Positions 21,901-35,343 of a DNA stretch of 64,000 nt are shown here, piece by piece. The notes beneath the pieces were generated by a model. The model ran no database searches. It saw only the letters and a program-made list of their open reading frames with translations, and was not told the origin of the DNA. The first letter of the stretch is position 1. Each line of letters opens with the position of its first letter. The translations under genes and the position numbers were made by a program. Source of the stretch: Luidia sarsii (lineage: Eukaryota; Echinodermata; Asteroidea; Paxillosida; Luidiidae); assembly GCA_949987565.1 (NCBI GenBank), contig OX465117.1:6200621-6264620 (forward strand), written 5' to 3'.

Positions 21901-24717
21901 CTGCCTAGCTGACAGAGGTTGGTTCTCTTTGCTTGATCATAAAATCATCATACTATGTTCGATTTCAGATTTTTCAACGCTGATGCATAGGTGTTCTCCA
22001 GGTCTGTTAGCAGGCTAAGTTTTAGCTTTGTCAAGTGAATAATGAATGAGATATTAACGAGCAAAGTGTATTTTTCTTTGCAGTTTCTTTCCGCCGACTG
22101 ACTGTTGGGTACTGCTGTATGCACACACAAGCTGCCTACCTGACAGAGGTTGGTTCTCTTTGCTTGATCATCAAATCATCATACTATGTTCGATTTAAGA
22201 TTTTTCAAAGCTGATGCATAGGTGTTCTCCAGGTCTGTTAGCAGGCTAAGTTTTAGCTTTGTCAAGTGAATAATGAATGAGATATTAACGAGCAAAGTGT
22301 ATTTTTCTTTGCAGTTTCTCTCCGCGGACTGACTGTTTGGTACTGCTGTATGCACACACAAGCTGCCTACCTGACAGAGGTTGGTTCTCTTTGCTTGATC
22401 ATCAAATCATCATACTATGTTCGATTTAAGATTTTTCAAAACTGATGCATAGGTGTTCTCCAGGTCTCTTAGCAGGCTAAGTTTTAGCTTTGTCAAGTGA
22501 ATAATGATTGAGATATTAACGAGTAAAGTGTATTTTTCTTTGCAGTTTCTCTCCGCGGACTGACTGTTGGGTACTGCTGTATGCACACACAAGCTGCCTA
22601 CCTGACAGAGGTTGGTTCTCTTTGCTTGATCATCAAATCATCATACTATGTTCGATTTAAGATTTTTCAAAGCTGATGCATAGGTGTTCTCCAGGTTTGT
22701 TAGCAGGCTAAGTTTTAGCTTTGTCAAGTGAATAATGAATGAGATATTAACGAGCAAAGTGTATTTTTCTTTACAGTTGCTCTCCGCCGTCTGACTGTTG
22801 TGTACTGCTGTATGCACACACAAGCTGCCTAGCTGACAGAGGTTGGTTCTCTTTGCTTGATCATCAAATCATCATACTATGTTCGATTTCAGATTTTTCA
22901 AAGCTGATGCATAGGTGTTCTCCAGGTCAGTTAGCAGGCTAAGTTTTAGCTTTGTCAAGTGAATAATGAATGAGATATTAACGAGCAAAGTGTATTTTTC
23001 TTTACAGTTGCTCTCCGCCGACTGACTGTTGTGTACTGCTGTATGCACACACAAGCTGCCTAGCTGACAGAGGTTGGTTCTCTTTGCTTGATCATAAAAT
23101 CATCATACTATGTTCGATTTCAGATTTTTCAACGCTGATGCATAGGTGTTCTCCAGGTCTGTTAGCAGGCTAAGTTTTAGCTTTGTCAAGTGAATAATGA
23201 ATGAGATATTAACGAGCAAAGTGTATTTTTCTTTGCAGTTTCTTTCCGCCGACTGACTGTTGGGTACTGCTGTATGCACACACAAGCTGCCTACCTGACA
23301 GAGGTTGGTTCTCTTTGCTTGATCATCAAATCATCATACTATGTTCGATTTAAGATTTTTCAAAGCTGATGCATAGGTGTTCTCCAGGTCTGTTAGCAGG
23401 CTAAGTTTTAGCTTTGTCAAGTGAATAATGAATGAGATATTAACGAGCAAAGTGTATTTTTCTTTGCAGTTTCTCTCCGCGGACTGACTGTTGGGTACTG
23501 CTGTATGCACACACAAGCTGCCTACCTGACAGAGGTTGGTTCTCTTTGCTTGATCATCAAATCATCATACTATGTTCGATTTAAGATTTTTCAAAACTTA
23601 TGCATAGGTGTTCTCCAGGTCTCTTAGCAGGCTAAGTTTTAGCTTTGTCAAGTGAATAATGAATGAGATATTAACGAGCAAAGTGTATTTTTCTTTACAG
23701 TTGCTCTCCGCCGTCTGACTGTTGTGTACTGCTGTATGCACACACAAGCTGCCTAGCTGACAGAGGTTGGTTCTCTTTGCTTGATCATCAAATCATCATA
23801 CTATGTTCGATTTCAGATTTTTCAAAGCTGATGCATAGGTGTTCTCCAGGTCAGTTAGCAGGCTAAGTTTTAGCTTTGTCAAGTGAATAATGAATGAGAT
23901 ATTAACGAGCAAAGTGTATTTTTCTTTACAGTTGCTCTCCGCCGACTGACTGTTGTGTACTGCTGTATGCACACACAAGCTGCCTAGCTGACAGAGGTTG
24001 GTTCTCTTTGCTTGATCATAAAATCATCATACTATGTTCGATTTCAGATTTTTCAACGCTGATGCATAGGTGTTCTCCAGGTCTGTTAGCAGGCTAAGTT
24101 TTAGCTTTGTCAAGTGAATAATGAATGAGATATTAACGAGCAAAGTGTATTTTTCTTTGCAGTTTCTCTCCGCGGACTGACTGTTGGGTACTGCTGTATG
24201 CACACACAAGCTGCCTACCTGACAGAGGTTGGTTCTCTTTGCTTGATCATCAAATCATCATACTATGTTCGATTTAAGATTTTTCAAAACTTATGCATAG
24301 GTGTTCTCCAGGTCTCTTAGCAGGCTAAGTTTTAGCTTTGTCAAGTGAATAATGAATGAGATATTAACGAGCAAAGTGTATTTTTCTTTACAGTTGCTCT
24401 CCGCCGTCTGACTGTTGTGTACTGCTGTATGCACACACAAGCTGCCTAGCTGACAGAGGTTGGTTCTCTTTGCTTGATCATCAAATCATCATACTATGTT
24501 CGATTTCAGATTTTTCAAAGCTGATGCATAGGTGTTCTCCAGGTCTGTTAGCAGGCTAAGTTTTAGCTTTGTCAAGTGAATAATGAATGAGATATTAACG
24601 AGCAAAGTGTATTTTTCTTTACAGTTGCTCTCCGCCGTCTGACTGTTGTGTACTGCTGTATGCACACACAAGCTGCCTAGCTGACAGAGGTTGGTTCTCT
24701 TTGCTTGATCATCAAAT
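18943..24717. repeat. Region C, 6-kb block copy 1 (M83-M107)
   Basis: Twenty-five monomers opening with a GTGCTCTCC variant. They include three copies of the divergent GTTTGCAGG / CATGAGAATA / GTGCTCGCC type (M84, M87, M92), a GTGTGCACCAGG monomer (M88), GCAGACGTTGG-like change CAGACGTTGG at 20757-20766, a GGCTATGTT monomer (M95) and GACTGTTTGG near 22333. Every marker recurs exactly 6006 bp (26 monomers) downstream in copy 2. Confidence 0.9.
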
Positions 24718-24948
24718 CATCATACTATGTTCGATTTCAGATTTTTCAAAGCTGATGCATAGGTGTTCTCCAGGTCAGTTAGCAGGCTAAGTTTTAGCTT
24801 TGTCAAGTGAATAATGAATGAGATATTAACGAGCAAAGTGTATTTTTCTTTACAGTTTCTTTCCGCCGACTGACTGTTGGGTACTGCTGTATGCACACAC
24901 AAGCTGCCTACCTGACAGAGGTTGGTTCTCTTTGCTTGATCATCAAAT
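24718..24948. repeat. Chimeric monomer M108 at the joint between block copies 1 and 2
   Basis: The left part (TTTCAG, CAAAGCT, GTCAGTT, CTTTACAG) matches M134 at 30724-30954. The right part (TTTCTTTCC, GGGTACT, CTACCTG) matches M135 at 30955-31185. The switch falls in a few bases around the CAG|TTT boundary near 24856. It marks the likely exchange that created the tandem 6006-bp duplication. Confidence 0.8.
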
Positions 24949-27900
24949 CATCATACTATGTTCGATTTCAGATTTTTCAACGCTGATGCATAGGTGCTCT
25001 CCAGGTCTGTTAGCAGGCTAAGTTTTAGCTTTGTCAAGTGAATAATGAATGAGATATTAACGAGCAAAGTGTATTTTTCTTTGCAGTTTCTTTCCGCCGA
25101 CTGACTGTTGGGTACTGCTGTATGCACACACAAGCTGCCTACCTGACAGAGGTTGGTTCTCTTTGCTTGATCATCAAATCATCATACTATGTTCGATTTA
25201 AGATTTTTCAAAGCTGATGCATAGGTGTTCTCCAGGTCTGTTTGCAGGCTAAGTTTTAGCTTTGTCATGAGAATAATGAATGAGATATTAACGAGCAAAG
25301 TATATTTTTCTTTGCAGGTGCTCGCCGCCGTCTAACTGTTGTGTACTGCTGTATGCACACACAAGCTGCCTAGCTGACAGAGGTTGGTTCTCTTTGCTTG
25401 ATCATCAAATCATCATACTATGTTCGATTTAAGATTTTTCAAAGCTGATGCATAGGTGTTCACCAGGTCTGTTAGCAGGCTAAGTTTTAGCTTTGTCAAG
25501 TGAATAATGATTGAGATATTAACGAGTAAAGTGTATTTTTCTTTACAGTTGCTCTCCGCCGTCTGACTGTTGTGTACTGCTGTATGCACACACAAGCTGC
25601 CTAGCTGACAGAGGTTGGTTCTCTTTGCTTGATCATCAAATCATCATACTATGCTCGATTTCAGATTTTTCAAGACTGATGCATAGGTGTTCTCCAGGTC
25701 TGTTAGCAGGCTAAGTTTTAGCTTTGTCAAGTGAATAATGAATGAGATATTAACGAGCAAAGTGTATTTTTCTTTGCAGTTTCTCCCCGCCGACTGACTG
25801 TTGTGTACTGCTGTATGCACACACAAGCTGCCTAGCTGACAGAGGTTGGTTATCTTTGCTTGATCATCAAATCATCATACTATGTTCGATTTAAGATTTT
25901 TCAAAGCTGATGCATAGGTGTTCTCCAGGTCTGTTTGCAGGCTAAGTTTTAGCTTTGTCATGAGAATAATGAATGAGATATTAACGAGCAAAGTATATTT
26001 TTCTTTGCAGGTGCTCGCCGCCGTCTAACTGTTGTGTACTGCTGTATGCACACACAAGCTGCCTAGCTGACAGAGGTTGGTTCTCTTTGCTTGATCATCA
26101 AATCATCATACTATGTTTGATTTAAGATTTTTCAAAGCTGATGCATAGGTGTGCACCAGGTCTGTTAGCAGGCTAAGTTTTAGCTTTGTCAAGTGAATAA
26201 TGATTGAGATATTAACGAGTAAAGTGTATTTTTCTTTGCAGTTTCTCTCCGCGGACTGACTGTTGGGTACTGCTGTATGCACACACAAGCTGCCTACCTG
26301 ACAGAGGTTGGTTCTCTTTGCTTGATCATCAAATCATCATACTATGTTCGATTTAAGATTTTTCAAAGCTGATGCATAGGTGTTCTCCAGGTTTGTTAGC
26401 AGGCTAAGTTTTAGCTTTGTCAAGTGAATAATGAATGAGATATTAACGAGCAAAGTGTATTTTTCTTTACAGTTGCTCTCCGCCGTCTGACTGTTGTGTA
26501 CTGCTGTATGCACACACAAGCTGCCTAGCTGACAGAGGTTGGTTCTCTTTGCTTGATCATCAAATCATCATACTATGTTCGATTTCAGATTTTTCAAAGC
26601 TGATGCATAGGTGTTCTCCAGGTCAGTTAGCAGGCTAAGTTTTAGCTTTGTCAAGTGAATAATGAATGAGATATTAACGAGCAAAGTGTATTTTTCTTTA
26701 CAGTTGCTCTCCGCCGACTGACTGTTGTGTACTGCTGTATGCACACACAAGCTGCCTAGCTGACAGACGTTGGTTCTCTTTGCTTGATCATAAAATCATC
26801 ATACTATGTTCGATTTCAGATTTTTCAACGCTGATGCATAGGTGTTCTCCAGGTCTGTTAGCAGGCTAAGTTTTAGCTTTGTCAAGTGAATAATGAATGA
26901 GATATTAACGAGCAAAGTGTATTTTTCTTTGCAGTTTCTTTCCGCCGACTGACTGTTGGGTACTGCTGTATGCACACACAAGCTGCCTACCTGACAGAGG
27001 TTGGTTCTCTTTGCTTGATCATCAAATCATCATACTATGTTCGATTTAAGATTTTTCAAAGCTGATGCATAGGTGTTCTCCAGGTCTGTTTGCAGGCTAA
27101 GTTTTAGCTTTGTCATGAGAATAATGAATGAGATATTAACGAGCAAAGTATATTTTTCTTTGCAGGTGCTCGCCGCCGTCTAACTGTTGTGTACTGCTGT
27201 ATGCACACACAAGCTGCCTAGCTGACAGAGGTTGGTTCTCTTTGCTTGATCATCAAATCATCATACTATGTTCGATTTAAGATTTTTCAAAGCTGATGCA
27301 TAGGTGTTCACCAGGTCTGTTAGCAGGCTAAGTTTTAGCTTTGTCAAGTGAATAATGATTGAGATATTAACGAGTAAAGTGTATTTTTCTTTGCAGTTTC
27401 TCTCCGCGGACTGACTGTTGGGTACTGCTGTATGCACACACAAGCTGCCTACCTGACAGAGGTTGGTTCTCTTTGCTTGATCATCAAATCATCATACTAT
27501 GTTCGATTTAAGATTTTTCAAAGCTGATGCATAGGTGTTCTCCAGGTTTGTTAGCAGGCTAAGTTTTAGCTTTGTCAAGTGAATAATGAATGAGATATTA
27601 ACGAGCAAAGTGTATTTTTCTTTACAGTTGCTCTCCGCCGTCTGACTGTTGTGTACTGCTGTATGCACACACAAGCTGCCTAGCTGACAGAGGTTGGTTC
27701 TCTTTGCTTGATCATCAAATCATCATACTATGTTCGATTTCAGATTTTTCAAAGCTGATGCATAGGTGTTCTCCAGGTCAGTTAGCAGGCTATGTTTTAG
27801 CTTTGTCAAGTGAATAATGAATGAGATATTAACGAGCAAAGTGTATTTTTCTTTACAGTTGCTCTCCGCCGACTGACTGTTGTGTACTGCTGTATGCACA

Positions 27901-30900
27901 CACAAGCTGCCTAGCTGACAGAGGTTGGTTCTCTTTGCTTGATCATAAAATCATCATACTATGTTCGATTTCAGATTTTTCAACGCTGATGCATAGGTGT
28001 TCTCCAGGTCTGTTAGCAGGCTAAGTTTTAGCTTTGTCAAGTGAATAATGAATGAGATATTAACGAGCAAAGTGTATTTTTCTTTGCAGTTTCTTTCCGC
28101 CGACTGACTGTTGGGTACTGCTGTATGCACACACAAGCTGCCTACCTGACAGAGGTTGGTTCTCTTTGCTTGATCATCAAATCATCATACTATGTTCGAT
28201 TTAAGATTTTTCAAAGCTGATGCATAGGTGTTCTCCAGGTCTGTTAGCAGGCTAAGTTTTAGCTTTGTCAAGTGAATAATGAATGAGATATTAACGAGCA
28301 AAGTGTATTTTTCTTTGCAGTTTCTCTCCGCGGACTGACTGTTTGGTACTGCTGTATGCACACACAAGCTGCCTACCTGACAGAGGTTGGTTCTCTTTGC
28401 TTGATCATCAAATCATCATACTATGTTCGATTTAAGATTTTTCAAAACTGATGCATAGGTGTTCTCCAGGTCTCTTAGCAGGCTAAGTTTTAGCTTTGTC
28501 AAGTGAATAATGATTGAGATATTAACGAGTAAAGTGTATTTTTCTTTGCAGTTTCTCTCCGCGGACTGACTGTTGGGTACTGCTGTATGCACACACAAGC
28601 TGCCTACCTGACAGAGGTTGGTTCTCTTTGCTTGATCATCAAATCATCATACTATGTTCGATTTAAGATTTTTCAAAGCTGATGCATAGGTGTTCTCCAG
28701 GTTTGTTAGCAGGCTAAGTTTTAGCTTTGTCAAGTGAATAATGAATGAGATATTAACGAGCAAAGTGTATTTTTCTTTACAGTTGCTCTCCGCCGTCTGA
28801 CTGTTGTGTACTGCTGTATGCACACACAAGCTGCCTAGCTGACAGAGGTTGGTTCTCTTTGCTTGATCATCAAATCATCATACTATGTTCGATTTCAGAT
28901 TTTTCAAAGCTGATGCATAGGTGTTCTCCAGGTCAGTTAGCAGGCTAAGTTTTAGCTTTGTCAAGTGAATAATGAATGAGATATTAACGAGCAAAGTGTA
29001 TTTTTCTTTACAGTTGCTCTCCGCCGACTGACTGTTGTGTACTGCTGTATGCACACACAAGCTGCCTAGCTGACAGAGGTTGGTTCTCTTTGCTTGATCA
29101 TAAAATCATCATACTATGTTCGATTTCAGATTTTTCAACGCTGATGCATAGGTGTTCTCCAGGTCTGTTAGCAGGCTAAGTTTTAGCTTTGTCAAGTGAA
29201 TAATGAATGAGATATTAACGAGCAAAGTGTATTTTTCTTTGCAGTTTCTTTCCGCCGACTGACTGTTGGGTACTGCTGTATGCACACACAAGCTGCCTAC
29301 CTGACAGAGGTTGGTTCTCTTTGCTTGATCATCAAATCATCATACTATGTTCGATTTAAGATTTTTCAAAGCTGATGCATAGGTGTTCTCCAGGTCTGTT
29401 AGCAGGCTAAGTTTTAGCTTTGTCAAGTGAATAATGAATGAGATATTAACGAGCAAAGTGTATTTTTCTTTGCAGTTTCTCTCCGCGGACTGACTGTTGG
29501 GTACTGCTGTATGCACACACAAGCTGCCTACCTGACAGAGGTTGGTTCTCTTTGCTTGATCATCAAATCATCATACTATGTTCGATTTAAGATTTTTCAA
29601 AACTTATGCATAGGTGTTCTCCAGGTCTCTTAGCAGGCTAAGTTTTAGCTTTGTCAAGTGAATAATGAATGAGATATTAACGAGCAAAGTGTATTTTTCT
29701 TTACAGTTGCTCTCCGCCGTCTGACTGTTGTGTACTGCTGTATGCACACACAAGCTGCCTAGCTGACAGAGGTTGGTTCTCTTTGCTTGATCATCAAATC
29801 ATCATACTATGTTCGATTTCAGATTTTTCAAAGCTGATGCATAGGTGTTCTCCAGGTCAGTTAGCAGGCTAAGTTTTAGCTTTGTCAAGTGAATAATGAA
29901 TGAGATATTAACGAGCAAAGTGTATTTTTCTTTACAGTTGCTCTCCGCCGACTGACTGTTGTGTACTGCTGTATGCACACACAAGCTGCCTAGCTGACAG
30001 AGGTTGGTTCTCTTTGCTTGATCATAAAATCATCATACTATGTTCGATTTCAGATTTTTCAACGCTGATGCATAGGTGTTCTCCAGGTCTGTTAGCAGGC
30101 TAAGTTTTAGCTTTGTCAAGTGAATAATGAATGAGATATTAACGAGCAAAGTGTATTTTTCTTTGCAGTTTCTCTCCGCGGACTGACTGTTGGGTACTGC
30201 TGTATGCACACACAAGCTGCCTACCTGACAGAGGTTGGTTCTCTTTGCTTGATCATCAAATCATCATACTATGTTCGATTTAAGATTTTTCAAAACTTAT
30301 GCATAGGTGTTCTCCAGGTCTCTTAGCAGGCTAAGTTTTAGCTTTGTCAAGTGAATAATGAATGAGATATTAACGAGCAAAGTGTATTTTTCTTTACAGT
30401 TGCTCTCCGCCGTCTGACTGTTGTGTACTGCTGTATGCACACACAAGCTGCCTAGCTGACAGAGGTTGGTTCTCTTTGCTTGATCATCAAATCATCATAC
30501 TATGTTCGATTTCAGATTTTTCAAAGCTGATGCATAGGTGTTCTCCAGGTCTGTTAGCAGGCTAAGTTTTAGCTTTGTCAAGTGAATAATGAATGAGATA
30601 TTAACGAGCAAAGTGTATTTTTCTTTACAGTTGCTCTCCGCCGTCTGACTGTTGTGTACTGCTGTATGCACACACAAGCTGCCTAGCTGACAGAGGTTGG
30701 TTCTCTTTGCTTGATCATCAAATCATCATACTATGTTCGATTTCAGATTTTTCAAAGCTGATGCATAGGTGTTCTCCAGGTCAGTTAGCAGGCTAAGTTT
30801 TAGCTTTGTCAAGTGAATAATGAATGAGATATTAACGAGCAAAGTGTATTTTTCTTTACAGTTGCTCTCCGCCGACTGACTGTTGTGTACTGCTGTATGC

Positions 30901-31647
30901 ACACACAAGCTGCCTAGCTGACAGAGGTTGGTTCTCTTTGCTTGATCATAAAATCATCATACTATGTTCGATTTCAGATTTTTCAACGCTGATGCATAGG
31001 TGTTCTCCAGGTCTGTTAGCAGGCTAAGTTTTAGCTTTGTCAAGTGAATAATGAATGAGATATTAACGAGCAAAGTGTATTTTTCTTTGCAGTTTCTTTC
31101 CGCCGACTGACTGTTGGGTACTGCTGTATGCACACACAAGCTGCCTACCTGACAGAGGTTGGTTCTCTTTGCTTGATCATCAAATCATCATACTATGTTC
31201 GATTTAAGATTTTTCAAAGCTGATGCATAGGTGTTCTCCAGGTCTGTTAGCAGGCTAAGTTTTAGCTTTGTCAAGTGAATAATGAATGAGATATTAACGA
31301 GCAAAGTGTATTTTTCTTTGCAGTTTCTCTCTGACGACTGACTGTTGTGTACTGCTGTATGCACACACAAGCTGCCTAGCTGACAGAGGTTGGTTCTCTT
31401 TGCTTGATCATCAAATCATCATACTGTGTTCGATTTCAGATTTTTCAAAGCTGATGCATAGGTGTTCTCCAGGTCTGTTAGCTGGCTAAGTTTTAGCTTT
31501 GTCAAGTGATTAATGAATGAGATATTAACGAGCAAAGTGTATTTTTCTTTACAGTTGCTCTCCGCCGTCTGACTGTTGTGTACTGCTGTATGCACACACA
31601 AGCTGCCTAGCTGACAGAGGTTGGTTCTCTTTGCTTGATCATCAAAT
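24949..31647. repeat. Region C, 6-kb block copy 2 (M109-M137)
   Basis: M109-M133 repeat M83-M107 with the same private markers: GTGCTCTCC, GTGTGCACC, CAGACGTTGG at 26763, GGCTATGTT, and GACTGTTTGG near 28339. The match to copy 3 goes further right, through M136, with a private CTCTGACGACTG near 31329, and M137. The block unit is therefore longer than the 6006-bp tandem period, and copies 2 and 3 share ancestry over about 6.7 kb. Confidence 0.88.
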
Positions 31648-31878
31648 CATCATACTATGTTCGATTTCAGATTTTTCAAAGCTGATGCATAGGTGTTCTC
31701 CAGGTCTGTTAGCAGGCTAAGTTTTAGCTTTGTCAAGTGAATAATGAATGAGATATTAACGAGCAAAGTGTATTTTTCTTTGCAGTTTCTCTCCGCGGAC
31801 TGACTGTTGGGTACTGCTGTATGCACACACAAGCTGCCTACCTGACAGAGGTTGGTTCTCTTTGCTTGATCATAAAAT
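31648..31878. repeat. Monomer M138 at the edge of block copy 2
   Basis: A TTTCAG / CAAAGCT monomer with the CCGCGG right part. At the equivalent place after copy 3 (41812-42042) the monomer is a GTCAGTT / CCGACTG type, so the shared segment ends here. Confidence 0.7.
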
Positions 31879-33957
31879 CATCATACTATGTTCGATTTCA
31901 GATTTTTCAACGCTGATGCATAGGTGTTCTCCAGGTCTGTTAGCAGGCTAAGTTTTAGCTTTGTCAAGTGAATAATGAATGAGATATTAACGAGCAAAGT
32001 GTATTTTTCTTTGCAGTTTCTCTCCGCGGACTGACTGTTGGGTACTGCTGTATGCACACACAAGCTGCCTACCTGACAGAGGTTGGTTCTCTTTGCTTGA
32101 TCATCAAATCATCATACTGTGTTCGATTTCAGATTTTTCAAAGCTGATGCATAGGTGTTCTCCAGGTCTGTTAGCTGGCTAAGTTTTAGCTTTGTCAAGT
32201 GATTAATGAATGAGATATTAACGAGCAAAGTGTATTTTTCTTTACAGTTGCTCTCCGCCGTCTGACTGTTGTGTACTGCTGTATGCACACACAAGCTGCC
32301 TAGCTGACAGAGGTTGGTTCTCTTTGCTTGATCATCAAATCATCATACTATGTTCGATTTAAGATTTTTCAAAGCTGATGCATAGGTGTTCTCCAGGTCA
32401 GTTAGCAGGCTAAGTTTTAGCTTTGTCAAGTGAATAATGAATGAGATATTAACGAGCAAAGTGTATTTTTCTTTACAGTTGCTCTCCGCCGTCTGACTGT
32501 TGTGTACTGCTGTATGCACACACAAGCTGCCTAGCTGACAGAGGTTGGTTCTCTTTGCTTGATCATCAAATCATCATACTATGTTCGATTTCAGATTTTT
32601 CAAAGCTGATGCATAGGTGTTCTCCAGGTCTGTTAGCAGGCTAAGTTTAAGCTTTGTCAAGTGAATAATGAATGAGATATTAACGAGCAAAGTGTATTTT
32701 TCTTTACAGTTGCTCTCCGCCGTCTGACTGTTGTGTACTGCTGTATGCACACACAAGCTGCCTAGCTGACAGAGGTTGGTTCTCTTTGCTTGATCATCAA
32801 ATCATCATACTATGTTCGATTTCAGATTTTTCAAAGCTGATGCATAGGTGTTCTCCAGGTCAGTTAGCAGGCTAAGTTTTAGCTTTGTCAAGTGAATAAT
32901 GAATGAGATATTAACGAGCAAAGTGTATTTTTCTTTACAGTTGCTCTCCGCCGACTGACTGTTGTGTACTGCTGTATGCACACACAAGCTGCCTAGCTGA
33001 CAGAGGTTGGTTCTCTTTGCTTGATCATAAAATCATCATACTATGTTCGATTTCAGATTTTTCAACGCTGATGCATAGGTGTTCTCCAGGTCTGTTAGCA
33101 GGCTAAGTTTTAGCTTTGTCAAGTGAATAATGAATGAGATATTAACGAGCAAAGTGTATTTTTCTTTGCAGTTTCTTTCCGCCGACTGACTGTTGGGTAC
33201 TGCTGTATGCACACACAAGCTGCCTACCTGACAGAGGTTGGTTCTCTTTGCTTGATCATAAAATCATCATACTATGTTCGATTTCAGATTTTTCAAAGCT
33301 GATGCATAGGTGTTCTCCAGGTCTGTTAGCAGGCTAAGTTTTAGCTTTGTCAAGTGAATAATGAATGAGATATTATCGAGCAAAGTGTATTTTTCTTTGC
33401 AGTTTCTTTCCGCCGACTGACTGTTGGGTACTGCTGTATGCACACACAAGCTGCCTACCTGACAGAGGTTGGTTCTCTTTGCTTGATCATCAAATCATCA
33501 TACTATGTTCGATTTAAGATTTTTCAAAGCTGATGCATAGGTGTTCTCCAGGTCTGTTAGCAGGCTAAGTTTTAGCTTTGTCAAGTGAATAATGAATGAG
33601 ATATTAACGAGCAAAGTGTATTTTTCTTTGCAGTTTCTCTCCGCGGACTGACTGTTGGGTACTGCTGTATGCACACACAAGCTGCCTACCTGACAGAGGT
33701 TGGTTCTCTTTGCTTGATCATCAAATCATCATACTATGTTCGATTTAAGATTTTTCAAAACTTATGCATAGGTGTTCTCCAGGTCTCTTAGCAGGCTAAG
33801 TTTTAGCTTTGTCAAGTGAATAATGAATGAGATATTAACGAGCAAAGTGTATTTTTCTTTACAGTTGCTCTCCGCCGTCTGACTGTTGTGTACTGCTGTA
33901 TGCACACACAAGCTGCCTAGCTGACAGAGGTTGGTTCTCTTTGCTTGATCATCAAAT
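31879..33957. repeat. Nine-monomer segment related to 16402-18480
   Basis: M139-M147 carry the same order as M72-M80, including the TTTAAGCTTTG monomer (M142, AAGCTT near 32647) and the ATTATCG monomer (M145). Early and late parts are offset by 15477 bp (67 monomers). A middle part is offset by 68 monomers, because M143 and M144 correspond to the single chimeric M76. Confidence 0.8.
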
Positions 33958-35343
33958 CATCATACTATGTTCGATTTCAGATTTTTCAAAGCTGATGCAT
34001 AGGTGTTCTCCAGGTCAGTTAGCAGGCTAAGTTTTAGCTTTGTCAAGTGAATAATGAATGAGATATTAACGAGCAAAGTGTATTTTTCTTTACAGTTGCT
34101 CTCCGCCGTCTGACTGTTGTGTACTGCTGTATGCACACACAAGCTGCCTACCTGACAGAGGTTGGTTCTCTTTGCTTGATCATCAAATCATCATACTATG
34201 TTCGATTTAAGATTTTTCAAAGCTGATGCATAGGTGTTCTCCAGGTCAGTTAGCAGGCTAAGTTTTAGCTTTGTCAAGTGAATAATGAATGAGATATTAA
34301 CGAGCAAAGTGTATTTTTCTTTACAGTTGCTCTCCGCCGACTGACTGTTGTGTACTGCTGTATGCACACACAAGCTGCCTAGCTGACAGAGGTTGGTTCT
34401 CTTTGCTTGATCATAAAATCATCATACTATGTTCGATTTCAGATTTTTCAACGCTGATGCATAGGTGTTCTCCAGGTCTGTTAGCAGGCTAAGTTTTAGC
34501 TTTGTCAAGTGAATAATGAATGAGATATTAACGAGCAAAGTGTATTTTTCTTTGCAGTTTCTTTCCGCCGACTGACTGTTGGGTACTGCTGTATGCACAC
34601 ACAAGCTGCCTACCTGACAGAGGTTGGTTCTCTTTGCTTGATCATCAAATCATCATACTATGTTCGATTTAAGATTTTTCAAAGCTGATGCATAGGTGTT
34701 CTCCAGGTCTGTTAGCAGGCTAAGTTTTAGCTTTGTCAAGTGAATAATGAATGAGATATTAACGAGCAAAGTGTATTTTTCTTTGCAGTTTCTCTCTGCC
34801 GACTGACTGTTGTGTACTGCTGTATGCACACACAAGCTGCCTAGCTGACAGAGGTTGGTTCTCTTTGCTTGATCATCAAATCATCATACTGTGTTCGATT
34901 TCAGATTTTTCAAAGCTGATGCATAGGTGTTCTCCAGGTCTGTTAGCTGGCTAAGTTTTAGCTTTGTCAAGTGATTAATGAATGAGATATTAACGAGCAA
35001 AGTGTATTTTTCTTTACAGTTGCTCTCCGCCGTCTGACTGTTGTGTACTGCTGTATGCACACACAAGCTGCCTAGCTGACAGAGGTTGGTTCTCTTTGCT
35101 TGATCATCAAATCATCATACTATGTTCGATTTCAGATTTTTCAAAGCTGATGCATAGGTGTTCTCCAGGTCAGTTAGCAGGCTAAGTTTTAGCTTTGTCA
35201 AGTGAATAATGAATGAGATATTAACGAGCAAAGTGTATTTTTCTTTACAGTTGCTCTCCGCCGACTGACTGTTGTGTACTGCTGTATGCACACACAAGCT
35301 GCCTAGCTGACAGAGGTTGGTTCTCTTTGCTTGATCATAAAAT
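33958..35343. repeat. Mixed six-monomer segment between block copies 2 and 3
   Basis: M148-M153 run GTCAGTT with CCGTCTG, GTCAGTT with TTTAAG, CAACGCT, CTCTCTGCC, CATACTGTG with GATTAATG, and GTCAGTT. The order recalls the end and start of region-A HOR units but without CTTTGGC or CAAAGTTG. This suggests an older relative of that HOR rather than a recent copy. Confidence 0.7.
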
